In this document: in pieces, positions 1-7,650 of the stretch | Position numbering within the stretch: the first letter of the stretch is position 1 | Layout: every line of letters starts with the position of its first letter | Assembly (NCBI RefSeq): GCF_012569785.1 | Contig: NZ_CP046202.1 | Span: forward strand, 93,843 to 109,310 | Reading direction: 5' to 3' | Length of the DNA stretch: 15,468 nt | Origin: Enterobacteriaceae endosymbiont of Donacia crassipes | GTDB taxonomy: Bacteria; Pseudomonadota; Gammaproteobacteria; Enterobacterales; Enterobacteriaceae | The notes under the pieces: model-generated | Seen by the model: only the letters and a program-made list of their open reading frames with translations | Databases searched by the model: none | Told to the model about the DNA's origin: nothing | Position numbers and translations under genes: made by a program

Positions 1-635
1 GATGGAAAATAGAAATAATACATATTCATTATAATGAACATGGTAATGGATTTAAAGAAATTATTTTAAAAATTATTGGTGTAGGAGTATATGGAAAATT
101 AAAATTTGAATCTGGAGGACATAGAGTTCAAAGAGTCCCAGAAACAGAATCGCAAGGAAGAGTACATACTTCTACTTGTATTGTAGCTGTTATGCCTGAA
201 TTATCAAAAATAGAAATGCCAGAAATAAATATTCAAGATTTAAAAATTGATACATTTAGATCTTCAGGTGCTGGTGGGCAACATGTTAATACAACAGATT
301 CGGCTATACGTATTACTCATATTCCAACAAAAATAGTTGTTGAATGTCAAGATGAAAGATCACAACACAAAAATAAATCAAAAGCATTAGCTGTATTAGC
401 AGCTAGAATAAATTCAATGGAAATGGAAAAAAAAAATAAAGATAATGCTTTAAAAAAAAAAATATTATTAGGTACTGGTGATCGTTCAGATAAAAATAGA
501 ACTTATAATTTTATTCAAAAAAGAGTTACTGATCATCGTATTAATTTAACTATTTATAAATTAAATGAAATTATGAATGGAAACTTAGATCTTTTAATAA
601 AACCGATAATTTATAAAAAAAACAATAAATTATAA
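1..635 (+). CDS. prfA: Peptide chain release factor 1 (RF1), 5'-truncated by window edge
   Basis: RF1 recognises UAA and UAG stop codons in the ribosomal A site and triggers peptidyl-tRNA hydrolysis. Reading in frame from base 3 gives a continuous protein starting WKIEIIHI, aligned with about residue 143 of E. coli RF1, so roughly 140 N-terminal residues lie outside the window. The segment [19 protein letters not shown] and the catalytic loop [20 protein letters not shown] are nearly identical to E. coli; the GGQ codons lie near 273-281. The conserved [12 protein letters not shown] block follows. The first in-window ATG, at 192, is internal and not the start. The C terminus ends shortly after the family's usual LIKPII segment and lacks the E. 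coli tail. Two A-runs (10 and 11 bases) lie at 427-436 and 452-462. prmC follows after 17 bases, probably in the same operon. Identity is certain; only completeness is limited. Confidence 0.97.
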   Translation, partial: WKIEIIHIHYNEHGNGFKEIILKIIGVGVYGKLKFESGGHRVQRVPETESQGRVHTSTCIVAVMPELSKIEMPEINIQDLKIDTFRSSGAGGQHVNTTDSAIRITHIPTKIVVECQDERSQHKNKSKALAVLAARINSMEMEKKNKDNALKKKILLGTGDRSDKNRTYNFIQKRVTDHRINLTIYKLNEIMNGNLDLLIKPIIYKKNNKL

Positions 636-652
636 TTTATAAAAATAAATAT

Positions 653-1492
653 ATGATTATTGATCAATTTTTACAATATGCTTTAGATATTTTAAAAAAA
701 AATAAAATATCAAATTATCAACTAGAAGCTAGTTTATTAATATCATTTATTTTAAATAAACCTAAATCATGGATTTATGGTTTTAATGAAACAAAAATTA
801 ATTATAAACAATATAAAATATTACAACATTTATTAAAAAAAAGAATTAAAGGTATTCCTATAGCTTATATATTAGGTTTTTGTGAATTTTGGTCATTAAA
901 AATTAATGTGTCACCTTGTGTTTTAATACCTCGTAAAGATACAGAAATTATAGTAGATGTTGTTTTACAAAAAATAGATACTAAAATAAAAAAAATATTA
1001 GATTTAGGCACTGGAAGTGGTGCACTTTCATTAGCACTTGCTTGTGAACATAATATTCTAGATATTACTGCTATAGATTTTTCTGACAAAATTATCAATA
1101 TAGCTAAAAATAACGCTAAAAAATTAAATATTAAAAATATTACTTTTTTAAAAAGTAATTGGTTTAGTCATTTAAAAAATGATAAGTTTGATATTATTAT
1201 TAGTAATCCTCCTTATATAAGTTATAAAGAATATTTATTTTTAAAAAAACAATTAAAATTTGAACCTATTAAATCTTTAGTTTCTAATCAAAATGGATTA
1301 AATGATTTAGACCATATTATTTCAAATTCTTTAAAATATTTAAATAATTATGGTTGGTTAATATTAGAACATGGTTATAAACAAGGATCAATAATAAAAA
1401 ATAAATTAAAAATTAAAAAATTTAAAAATATTAAACAATACTCTGATATACAAGGATATAATAGAGTTATTTGTGGACAAAAATTTCTTTAA
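653..1492 (+). CDS. prmC: Release factor glutamine N5-methyltransferase
   Basis: PrmC (HemK) uses S-adenosylmethionine to methylate the glutamine of the GGQ motif in RF1 and RF2, which raises termination efficiency. At 279 residues it matches the E. coli length of 277. Residues 1 to about 85 form the helical N-terminal domain that grips the release factor (REFWSL-like block seen as CEFWSL). The SAM-binding loop DLGTGSG spans residues 117-123 and the substrate-glutamine motif NPPY is at 185-188 in IISNPPYIS. The start ATG gives an N terminus of the expected length; no strong Shine-Dalgarno is visible, the upstream bases being almost all A/T. It sits 17 bases after prfA, whose product is its substrate, an arrangement shared with E. 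coli. The hemA gene that precedes prfA in E. coli cannot be judged because the window starts inside prfA. Confidence 0.96.
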   Translation: MIIDQFLQYALDILKKNKISNYQLEASLLISFILNKPKSWIYGFNETKINYKQYKILQHLLKKRIKGIPIAYILGFCEFWSLKINVSPCVLIPRKDTEIIVDVVLQKIDTKIKKILDLGTGSGALSLALACEHNILDITAIDFSDKIINIAKNNAKKLNIKNITFLKSNWFSHLKNDKFDIIISNPPYISYKEYLFLKKQLKFEPIKSLVSNQNGLNDLDHIISNSLKYLNNYGWLILEHGYKQGSIIKNKLKIKKFKNIKQYSDIQGYNRVICGQKFL

Positions 1493-1593
1493 AAATATTT
1501 TATAAATTAAATTTTCTTATAATATTTTTAATATATTTAATAAAAAATTTTTGATATTATTAATAAATAATATTCTTACTTATAAAAATAAAA

Positions 1594-2859
1594 ATGGAAC
1601 AAAATGATAATTCTAAAAAAATAGAAAAAAAAATTTTTTTATCTCATAAAATAAAATTATTAAAAATAGATCATAGATCTATAGGGAAAAAATTAGATTT
1701 ATATCATTTTCAAGATGAAGCTCCAGGAATGGTTTTTTGGCATAATAATGGTTATATTATTTTCAAAGAATTAAAAAAAATTTTACGATTAAAACTAAAT
1801 CAATATAATTATTTAGAAGTAAAAACTCCTTTAATAACTGATATTTCTATTTGGGAAAGAACAGGACATTGGAAAATTTATAAAAAAGCAATTTTTACAA
1901 CTTATTCAGAAAAAAGAAATTATTGCATAAAACCTATGAACTGTCCTGCTCATATTCAAATCTTTAAACAAAAATTAAAATCATATAAAGATTTACCATT
2001 AAGAATTGCTGAATTTGGTATTTGTCATCGAAATGAACCATCTGGTTCTTTACATGGTTTAATGAGATTAAGAAGTTTTACTCAAGATGATGCTCATATT
2101 TTTTGTACAAAAAATCAAATAACAGAAGAAATTAAAAATTGCATTCATATGATATATGATATTTATCATATTTTTGGTTTTAAAAAATTTTTTGTAAAAT
2201 TATCTACAAGACCATTATATAAAATTGGAGATGATAAAATTTGGGATCAAACAGAAAATGATTTATCATTAATTTTAAAAAAAATGAATATTAATTTTAA
2301 ACATCAAAAAGGAGAAGGAGCTTTTTATGGTCCTAAAATTGAATTTTCTTTTTTTGATTATTTAAATAGAGAATGGCAATGTGGAACTATACAATTAGAT
2401 TTTACATTACCTAAATGCTTGAAATTATTTTATATTAATAAAAAAAATAAACGTAGTACTCCTATAATAATACATAGAGCTATTTTAGGTTCATTAGAAA
2501 GATTTATAGGTATTATTCTTGAAGAATTTTCTGGATATTTACCTATTTGGCTTACTCCTATACAAATAATAATACTTAGTATTAGTGAAAAACATATACA
2601 ATATGTTTTAAAAACATTTAAAATAATAAAAAAAAATAATATTCGTATTAAATACGATATTCAAAACAAACAAATTGCTTTTAAAATTAGAAAATATACA
2701 ATGCAACATATTCCATATATTTTAATATGTGGAGATCAAGAAATAAAAAATAATCTTGTTTCAGTAAGAGATTGTTTTAGTAAAGATTTGGGATTTATGA
2801 AAATTCATGATATTATTAATAAAATTAATAAAGAAATTAATAACTATTATTTAAAATAA
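1594..2859 (+). CDS. thrS: Threonyl-tRNA synthetase lacking the TGS and editing domains
   Basis: ThrRS attaches threonine to tRNA-Thr. The 421-residue product aligns without gaps to E. coli ThrRS at a constant offset of 217, so the first 217 residues (TGS domain and the editing domain that hydrolyses Ser-tRNA-Thr, with its HxxxH site) are absent. Seen in the catalytic core: DLYHFQDEAPGMVFWHN, zinc ligands C117, H168 and H294, motif-2 arginine R146 in CHRNEPSGSLHGLMR, and HRAILGS. The C-terminal anticodon-binding domain runs from about 320 to the end. The usual MNCPGH is MNCPAH. The start is tightly constrained: an in-frame TAA lies at 1564-1566 and prmC ends at 1492, so no room exists for the missing domains. 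No clear Shine-Dalgarno is present. In E. coli the N-terminal region also takes part in binding the thrS mRNA operator, so that autoregulation is probably lost. Identity is certain. Confidence 0.96.
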   Translation: MEQNDNSKKIEKKIFLSHKIKLLKIDHRSIGKKLDLYHFQDEAPGMVFWHNNGYIIFKELKKILRLKLNQYNYLEVKTPLITDISIWERTGHWKIYKKAIFTTYSEKRNYCIKPMNCPAHIQIFKQKLKSYKDLPLRIAEFGICHRNEPSGSLHGLMRLRSFTQDDAHIFCTKNQITEEIKNCIHMIYDIYHIFGFKKFFVKLSTRPLYKIGDDKIWDQTENDLSLILKKMNINFKHQKGEGAFYGPKIEFSFFDYLNREWQCGTIQLDFTLPKCLKLFYINKKNKRSTPIIIHRAILGSLERFIGIILEEFSGYLPIWLTPIQIIILSISEKHIQYVLKTFKIIKKNNIRIKYDIQNKQIAFKIRKYTMQHIPYILICGDQEIKNNLVSVRDCFSKDLGFMKIHDIINKINKEINNYYLK

Positions 2860-2861
2860 AT

Positions 2862-2870
2862 TAAGGAGGT
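2862..2870 (+). promoter_or_regulatory. Full-length Shine-Dalgarno sequence of infC
   Basis: TAAGGAGGT matches nine consecutive bases complementary to the usual 3' end of 16S rRNA. It stands 5 bases before the AUU codon of infC and begins 2 bases after the thrS stop. Most other genes here have only partial sites (AAGGA, GAGGA, AGG) or none visible. It decides the infC start, since no ATG, GTG or TTG lies at a suitable distance. Confidence 0.85.
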
Positions 2871-2875
2871 AAAAT

Positions 2876-3415
2876 ATTAAAGTTGGGAAAAAAATAATAC
2901 AATTATTACGACCTAATATAATTAATAAAAATATTAGGAGTAAAATTGTAAGATTAATAGGATTAAATGGAGAACAAATAGGAATAATTAATCTTAAAGA
3001 AGCTTTAAAAAAAGCAGAAAAAACTGGATTTGATTTAGTAGAAATTAGTCCTAATTCTACACCTCCTGTATGTCGTATAATGGATTATGGTAAATTTTTA
3101 TATACAAAAAATAAGGCTTCTAAAGAACAAAAAAAAAAACAAAAAATAATTCATTTAAAAGAAATTAAATTTCGTCCTGGTACAGATATAGGTGATTATA
3201 ATGTTAAATTACGTAATATAATTCGTTTTATAAAAAATGGAGATAAAGTAAAAATTACATTAAGATTTAGAGGGAGAGAAATGATGCATACAAAATTAGG
3301 TTTTTTTATGCTCAACCGTATTAAAAATGATATAGAAAATTTAGCAATAGTAGAATCATTTCCTTCAAAAATTGAAGGAAGGCAAATTATAATGATTTTA
3401 ATACCAAAAAAATAA
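2876..3415 (+). CDS. infC: Translation initiation factor IF-3 with AUU start codon
   Basis: IF-3 binds the 30S subunit, prevents premature joining with 50S and checks start codon and initiator tRNA. An ATG-only reading would begin at 3080 and give only 111 residues, but the frame is open back to ATT at 2876, five bases after a perfect Shine-Dalgarno. That yields 179 residues, against 180 in E. coli, whose infC also starts with AUU. The N domain (about residues 1-75) contains [20 protein letters not shown] and [20 protein letters not shown]; the C domain contains [20 protein letters not shown] and [10 protein letters not shown]. Known biology: the AUU start lets IF-3 repress its own synthesis, because IF-3 discriminates against it; the retained codon suggests that loop persists. 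It lies 16 bases after thrS and 22 before rpmI. An 11-base A-run at 3129-3139 is in frame. Confidence 0.95.
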   Translation: MKVGKKIIQLLRPNIINKNIRSKIVRLIGLNGEQIGIINLKEALKKAEKTGFDLVEISPNSTPPVCRIMDYGKFLYTKNKASKEQKKKQKIIHLKEIKFRPGTDIGDYNVKLRNIIRFIKNGDKVKITLRFRGREMMHTKLGFFMLNRIKNDIENLAIVESFPSKIEGRQIIMILIPKK

Positions 3416-3437
3416 TAAATAAAATTATGGTTTATAC

Positions 3438-3635
3438 ATGAATAAACTTAAAACAGTACGTAGTGTTGCAAAACGTTTTAAAAAAACAAGTAATGGTTTT
3501 TTTAAACATAAAAAAGCCAATTTAAGACATTTATTAACTAAAAAAAACAAAAAACATAAAAGATTTTTAAGACAAAAAAAAATAGTCTCGAAAGGAGATT
3601 CACGTTCATTAAAAATTTGTTTACCTTATTTATAA
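3438..3635 (+). CDS. rpmI: 50S ribosomal protein L35 (bL35)
   Basis: L35 is a small basic protein of the large ribosomal subunit. The 65-residue product has the E. coli length and pattern: [13 protein letters not shown] near the N terminus, then [16 protein letters not shown], and a C-terminal VSKGD block ending CLPYL. It follows infC by 22 bases and precedes rplT by 42, the standard infC-rpmI-rplT order. No strong Shine-Dalgarno is visible before the ATG; in E. coli, rpmI translation is controlled by L20 through long-range mRNA structure and is coupled to rplT, but I cannot confirm an L20-binding pseudoknot by eye. Identity is certain. Confidence 0.97.
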   Translation: MNKLKTVRSVAKRFKKTSNGFFKHKKANLRHLLTKKNKKHKRFLRQKKIVSKGDSRSLKICLPYL

Positions 3636-3677
3636 AATAAATATATAACAAATAATTATTATAGGAATATAAATTAT

Positions 3678-4028
3678 ATGGTTAGAGTCAAACGTGGAGT
3701 TACTGCAAAAATAAGACATAAAAAAATTATAAAACAAGCAAAAGGATATTATGGCGCTAGATCTAGATCTTACAGGTCTGCTTTCCAAGCAGTAATTAAA
3801 TCAGGACAATATGCTTATCGAGATAGAAAACAAAAAAAAAGAAAATTTCGTCAATTATGGATTATGAAAATTAATGCAGCAGCGCGTCAAAAAAATATTT
3901 CTTATAGTTCTTTAATACATCAATTAAAAAAAAATAATATAAATATAAATAGAAAAATATTAGCTAGTATAGCGTTATCTGATAACTTAACTTTTAACAA
4001 ATTATTAACTTATTCTTATCATTCATAA
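3678..4028 (+). CDS. rplT: 50S ribosomal protein L20 (bL20)
   Basis: L20 binds 23S rRNA early in large-subunit assembly and in E. coli also represses the rpmI-rplT transcript. The product has 116 residues against 118 in E. coli. The N terminus [17 protein letters not shown], the basic extension [13 protein letters not shown] and the globular-domain block [17 protein letters not shown] are diagnostic. An AGGA lies 11 bases before the ATG, a rather long spacing. The stop is followed by only 55 bases before pheS. The E. coli pheM leader peptide and attenuator found at this place are not visible here. Confidence 0.97.
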   Translation: MVRVKRGVTAKIRHKKIIKQAKGYYGARSRSYRSAFQAVIKSGQYAYRDRKQKKRKFRQLWIMKINAAARQKNISYSSLIHQLKKNNININRKILASIALSDNLTFNKLLTYSYHS

Positions 4029-4051
4029 AATTAATTTTATCAAATTAAATG

Positions 4052-4065
4052 TTTTATATATAAAA
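4052..4065. repeat. A/T-only 14-base palindrome, first copy
   Basis: TTTTATATATAAAA is a perfect palindrome in the rplT-pheS gap. The same 14-mer recurs at 7562-7575 in the pheT-ribE gap. Such words arise easily at this base composition, so function is unproven. Confidence 0.4.
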
Positions 4066-4083
4066 TATATTAATGAGAATATC

Positions 4084-5079
4084 ATGATATCTAATGATAT
4101 AGTTATAATAGCAAAAAAAGAAATTTCTGTAGTAAAAAATCTTAAAGATTTAAATATATTAAAAATTAAATATTTAGGTAAAAAAGGTTATATTACTAAA
4201 CAATTCATGTTAATAAAAAATTTAAGTAAAAATGAGAGAATTCATAAAAGTATTATTTATAATAAACAAAAAAAACAAATAAAAAAAATAATAATAGAAC
4301 GTAAAAAAAAAATAGAAATAGAACAATATAACAATAAATTTTTAGATCAAAATATCGATGTATCATTACCAGGAAAATATATTTCATCAGGTTCTAAACA
4401 TCCTATTACAAATATAATTTATGAGATAGAAGAATTTTTTACTAATATTGGATTTAAAATAATAACAGGACCTGAAATAGAAGATGTTTATCATAATTTT
4501 GATGCATTAAATATTTCAAAATATCATCCAACAAGAACAGAAAAAGACACATTTTGGTTAGATAAAAATATTTTATTACGTACTCAAACTTCTAATGTAC
4601 AAATTAGAGCTATGAAACAAAATAAACCACCTATAAAAATTTTAACTGCAGGGAAAGTATATCGTCATGATTATGATAGTAGTCATACACCTATGTTTCA
4701 TCAAATAGAAGGATTATATATTGATAAAAAAGTAACTTTTGTCGATTTAAAAGGAATATTAGTTTTATTTTTAAATTTTTTCTTTGGTGAAAAATGTAAA
4801 ATACGTTTTAGACCTTCTTATTTTCCTTTTACAGAACCATCTCTAGAAATAGATATACTAAATAATAATAAACAATGGATAGAAATTTTAGGTGCTGGAA
4901 TGATACATCCTTATGTTTTAAAAAATGTTGGTATGAGTACTAATAAATATTGTGGATTTGCTTTTGGATTAGGAATAGAAAGATTAACTATGTTACGTTA
5001 TAATCTTTCTGATATTCGTTTTTTTTATGAAAATGATATACGTTTTCTTAAACAATTTAGATCAAATAACTTTGTATGA
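4084..5079 (+). CDS. pheS: Phenylalanyl-tRNA synthetase alpha subunit
   Basis: PheS is the catalytic subunit of the alpha2-beta2 enzyme that charges tRNA-Phe. The 331-residue product is close to the E. coli length of 327. Residues 1 to about 85 form a Lys-rich coiled coil that contacts tRNA. The class II core follows: DALNISKYHPTRTEKDTFW, LLRTQTSNVQIRAMK (motif 1/2 region), YDSSHTPMFHQIEGL, RFRPSYFPFTEPS, and the motif 3 segment FAFGLGIERLTMLRY. Ala293 in that segment corresponds to E. coli Ala294, which limits the pocket to phenylalanine. The ATG follows a GAGA with about 5 bases between. The TGA stop overlaps the ATG of pheT, so the two subunits are probably translationally coupled. No attenuator is seen upstream. 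Confidence 0.97.
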   Translation: MISNDIVIIAKKEISVVKNLKDLNILKIKYLGKKGYITKQFMLIKNLSKNERIHKSIIYNKQKKQIKKIIIERKKKIEIEQYNNKFLDQNIDVSLPGKYISSGSKHPITNIIYEIEEFFTNIGFKIITGPEIEDVYHNFDALNISKYHPTRTEKDTFWLDKNILLRTQTSNVQIRAMKQNKPPIKILTAGKVYRHDYDSSHTPMFHQIEGLYIDKKVTFVDLKGILVLFLNFFFGEKCKIRFRPSYFPFTEPSLEIDILNNNKQWIEILGAGMIHPYVLKNVGMSTNKYCGFAFGLGIERLTMLRYNLSDIRFFYENDIRFLKQFRSNNFV

Positions 5080-7553
5080 TAAAATTTAGTGAATTCTGGT
5101 TACGAGAATGGTTTTATTATGATAAAGATATTTATTCTTTATCAAAAAAAATAACAATGTTAGGATTTGAAATAGAAAAAATTGAATCTATTACTTATAA
5201 AAGTGATATAAAACACCTAATTGAAGGTGAAATTATTAATTATAATATATATAAAAAGAATCCTAAAATTTATGAATTTAAAATATTAACTAATAATGGT
5301 AAATTATTAAAAATATTTTCTAATATAAATTGTTTTTATAATAAAATGAAAATTATTTTAGCTACTAGAAATTCTTCTTTATATAAGAAATATATAAAAA
5401 TACCAAAATATGTTTTTTTAAAAAAATCAGAAGGATTATTATGTACTCCTAAAATAATTAGTTTATATACAAAATATAATATTATTAAAAATAATGTTAC
5501 TATTTTAAATGAAAATAATAATATTAATAAAAATAACAATGTTTTAAATTTATATGATAATATTTTACATATAAATATTCCTACAAATAGACTAGATTGT
5601 TTAAATATATTAGGATTTACAAGAGATTTATCTGTTTTAAATAAAAAAATTAAATTTAATATACCATATGAAAATTCTTTAATAAAAAATTCAGAAAAAT
5701 ATCAACTTAATATTAATTTTGATAAAAAAATAAAAAATATATTATATAAATATAGTTATTGTATAATTAAAAATATTGATTTAACTAAAAAAATTCCTTT
5801 TTTTATTAAAGAAAGATTATATTATGCTGGAATTAAATTTATATCTAACAATCCATTATTAAATATTCGTAATTATATAATTTTAGAATTAGGATATCCT
5901 ATCCAATTTTATAATTTTGATCAAATTAATGGTAAAATTTATATAAAAAAGTATCAAAAAAATAAATACTATTTATTAAATTTAAAAAATAAAAAAAAAA
6001 ATTTACTAAATAACAATTCATTATTAATGATAATAAATAATAACCAAATAATGTCTATACCAGGAATAATACAAAATAAAAATTATTCTGTAAAGTTAAC
6101 AACTAAAAATATTTTAATAGAATGTTTATTTTTAAATCCAAAATATATAAATTTTTTATTAAAAAATAATTGTTATATTAATAATATTTATAATTTTCAT
6201 AAAAATACTTTAGATCCATTAATACAAAAAACTTCTATTATAAGAACTACAAATTTATTATTAAAAATATTTAAAGGGAAAAGAAGTAAAATTTATACAA
6301 TTAATATTAATAATATTAATAATCATAACAAAATAATAAATTTATCATTTAAATATGTATATAAAATCTTAGGTTTTAATATTAAAAAAAAAATTATACT
6401 TAATATTTTAAATAAATTAGGTTTTATTATTATAAAAAAAACAATTATTAATTGTATTATTCAAATACCTAGTTGGAGATATGATATAAATATAACGGAA
6501 GATGTTATAGAAGAAATTATACGAGTATATGGATATGATCAAATTCCTCAAAAAATTAATATTTCTTTTATCAAAAATAATATTATAAAAAAAAATAATT
6601 CTATATTAGAATATCGAAAGATTAATATTAAAAAAGTTAAAGATATTTTAATTTATCAAGGATATCATGAAGTAATTAATTATAGTTTTATAAATCCTAA
6701 AATACAGTTAATGTTATATCCAAAAATAAAATGTATAAAAATTAAAAATCCTTTAACAAAAGAAACATCTGTAATGAGAAATTCTTTATTATATGGATTA
6801 ATTAATAATATTATTTTTAATAAAAATAGACAACAAAAAAATTTACGTTTTTTTGAATATGGTTTGTGTTTTTTTAAAGATTTTAAACAAAAAATAGGTA
6901 TATCACAAAAATTAATGTTAGCTGGAATAATTAATATAAATTCATTAGATGACTATTGGAATAAAAAAAATAAATGTATTAATTTTTATGATATAAAAGG
7001 TAATATAGAATATATTTTAAATGTTTTTTATAAAAATAATAAAATAGAATTTTATCAACAAAATAAAAACACAATATTACATCCGTATATAAATTCATCA
7101 ATATATATTAATGGCATATATGTTGGATATATTGGCATGTTACATCCTAGATTAATTCATTATTTTAATATAAATTCTAATACTTTTGTATTTGAATTAT
7201 TTTATGATTATATCATCATCAATAATACTTTTAATTTTCAAAAAATAATTAATTATCCAGTAAATAAAAGAGATATTTCTTTTTTTATAAAGAAGAAAAT
7301 TAGTTTTAATTGTATTTTATTATTTTTAAAAAAATTAGAATTAAAAAATTTAATAAAAATAAAACTTATAGATATTTTTCAAGGAAATAATATTCCTAAA
7401 AAATATAAAAATATTACTTTAAGTTTATTTTTACAAAACGAAAATCATACATTAAATGATATAGAAATTAATAATATTATAAATAAATGTATTTTAAAAT
7501 TAAAAAATAAATTTCAAATTATATTAAGAGATAATATTTATTATAATAAATAA
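5076..7553 (+). CDS. pheT: Phenylalanyl-tRNA synthetase beta subunit with degraded editing site
   Basis: PheT completes the PheRS tetramer and normally hydrolyses Tyr-tRNA-Phe in its B3/B4 domain. The product has 825 residues against 795 in E. coli, the excess lying in Asn/Lys/Ile-rich stretches. In order: an N-terminal tRNA-binding (EMAPII-like) domain at about 40-130 ending KSEGLLCTP, B3/B4 at about 200-390, a B5 domain containing PSWRYDINITEDVIEEIIRVYGYD (465-488), a catalytic-like domain with NRQQKNLRFFEYG and FYDIKGNIEYIL, and a C-terminal anticodon-binding domain from NYPVNKRDISFF. In B3/B4, E. coli GQPMHAFD reads GYPIQFYN, MGGIFGG reads IPGIIQN, and TDASHRYERGVD reads INNIYNFHKNTLD, so the editing pocket looks non-functional. 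The start codon overlaps the pheS stop (ATGA). The usual downstream ihfA is missing; ribE follows after 97 bases. Confidence 0.96.
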   Translation: MIKFSEFWLREWFYYDKDIYSLSKKITMLGFEIEKIESITYKSDIKHLIEGEIINYNIYKKNPKIYEFKILTNNGKLLKIFSNINCFYNKMKIILATRNSSLYKKYIKIPKYVFLKKSEGLLCTPKIISLYTKYNIIKNNVTILNENNNINKNNNVLNLYDNILHINIPTNRLDCLNILGFTRDLSVLNKKIKFNIPYENSLIKNSEKYQLNINFDKKIKNILYKYSYCIIKNIDLTKKIPFFIKERLYYAGIKFISNNPLLNIRNYIILELGYPIQFYNFDQINGKIYIKKYQKNKYYLLNLKNKKKNLLNNNSLLMIINNNQIMSIPGIIQNKNYSVKLTTKNILIECLFLNPKYINFLLKNNCYINNIYNFHKNTLDPLIQKTSIIRTTNLLLKIFKGKRSKIYTININNINNHNKIINLSFKYVYKILGFNIKKKIILNILNKLGFIIIKKTIINCIIQIPSWRYDINITEDVIEEIIRVYGYDQIPQKINISFIKNNIIKKNNSILEYRKINIKKVKDILIYQGYHEVINYSFINPKIQLMLYPKIKCIKIKNPLTKETSVMRNSLLYGLINNIIFNKNRQQKNLRFFEYGLCFFKDFKQKIGISQKLMLAGIININSLDDYWNKKNKCINFYDIKGNIEYILNVFYKNNKIEFYQQNKNTILHPYINSSIYINGIYVGYIGMLHPRLIHYFNINSNTFVFELFYDYIIINNTFNFQKIINYPVNKRDISFFIKKKISFNCILLFLKKLELKNLIKIKLIDIFQGNNIPKKYKNITLSLFLQNENHTLNDIEINNIINKCILKLKNKFQIILRDNIYYNK

Positions 7554-7561
7554 ATTTAAAA

Positions 7562-7575
7562 TTTTATATATAAAA
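7562..7575. repeat. A/T-only 14-base palindrome, second copy
   Basis: This is an exact second copy of TTTTATATATAAAA (first at 4052-4065), just after the pheT stop. A ten-base T-run follows at 7598-7607, but 22 bases separate the two, so it does not form a normal intrinsic terminator. Chance origin is possible. Confidence 0.4.
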
Positions 7576-7613
7576 ATAATTTAATTTGATTTATTTATTT
7601 TTTTTTTATCAGA

Positions 7614-7619
7614 TATAAT
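7614..7619 (+). promoter_or_regulatory. Possible -10 box ahead of ribE
   Basis: TATAAT lies 31 bases before the ribE ATG, in the gap after pheT. No good TTGACA-like -35 stands at 16-18 bases; the sequence there is a T-rich run ending in a ten-base T-run. Such hexamers are common at this base composition, so this is a candidate only. Confidence 0.25.
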
Positions 7620-7650
7620 CAATATATATAACTGTTATAAAAAGAAAAAA

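Noticed and set aside
192..635. A 147-codon frame starting at ATG 192
   Set aside because: The frame is open to the window edge and matches RF1 upstream of this ATG, so it is an internal methionine of prfA.
865..1098. Minus-strand open frame of 77 codons inside prmC
   Set aside because: Lies wholly opposite the conserved prmC coding sequence and resembles no known protein; a shadow frame.
1493..1593. Decayed remnant of the missing ThrRS N-terminal domains, or a thrS operator
   Set aside because: Only about 100 bases of A/T-rich sequence with an in-frame stop; no recognisable coding similarity and no clear tRNA-like arms.
5336..5539. Minus-strand hydrophobic open frame of 67 codons inside pheT
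   Set aside because: The hydrophobic look comes from complementing Lys/Asn codons; pheT is the real gene here.
7554..7650. FMN riboswitch upstream of ribE
   Set aside because: The gap is under 100 bases, almost pure A/T, and lacks the conserved G/C-rich RFN elements.
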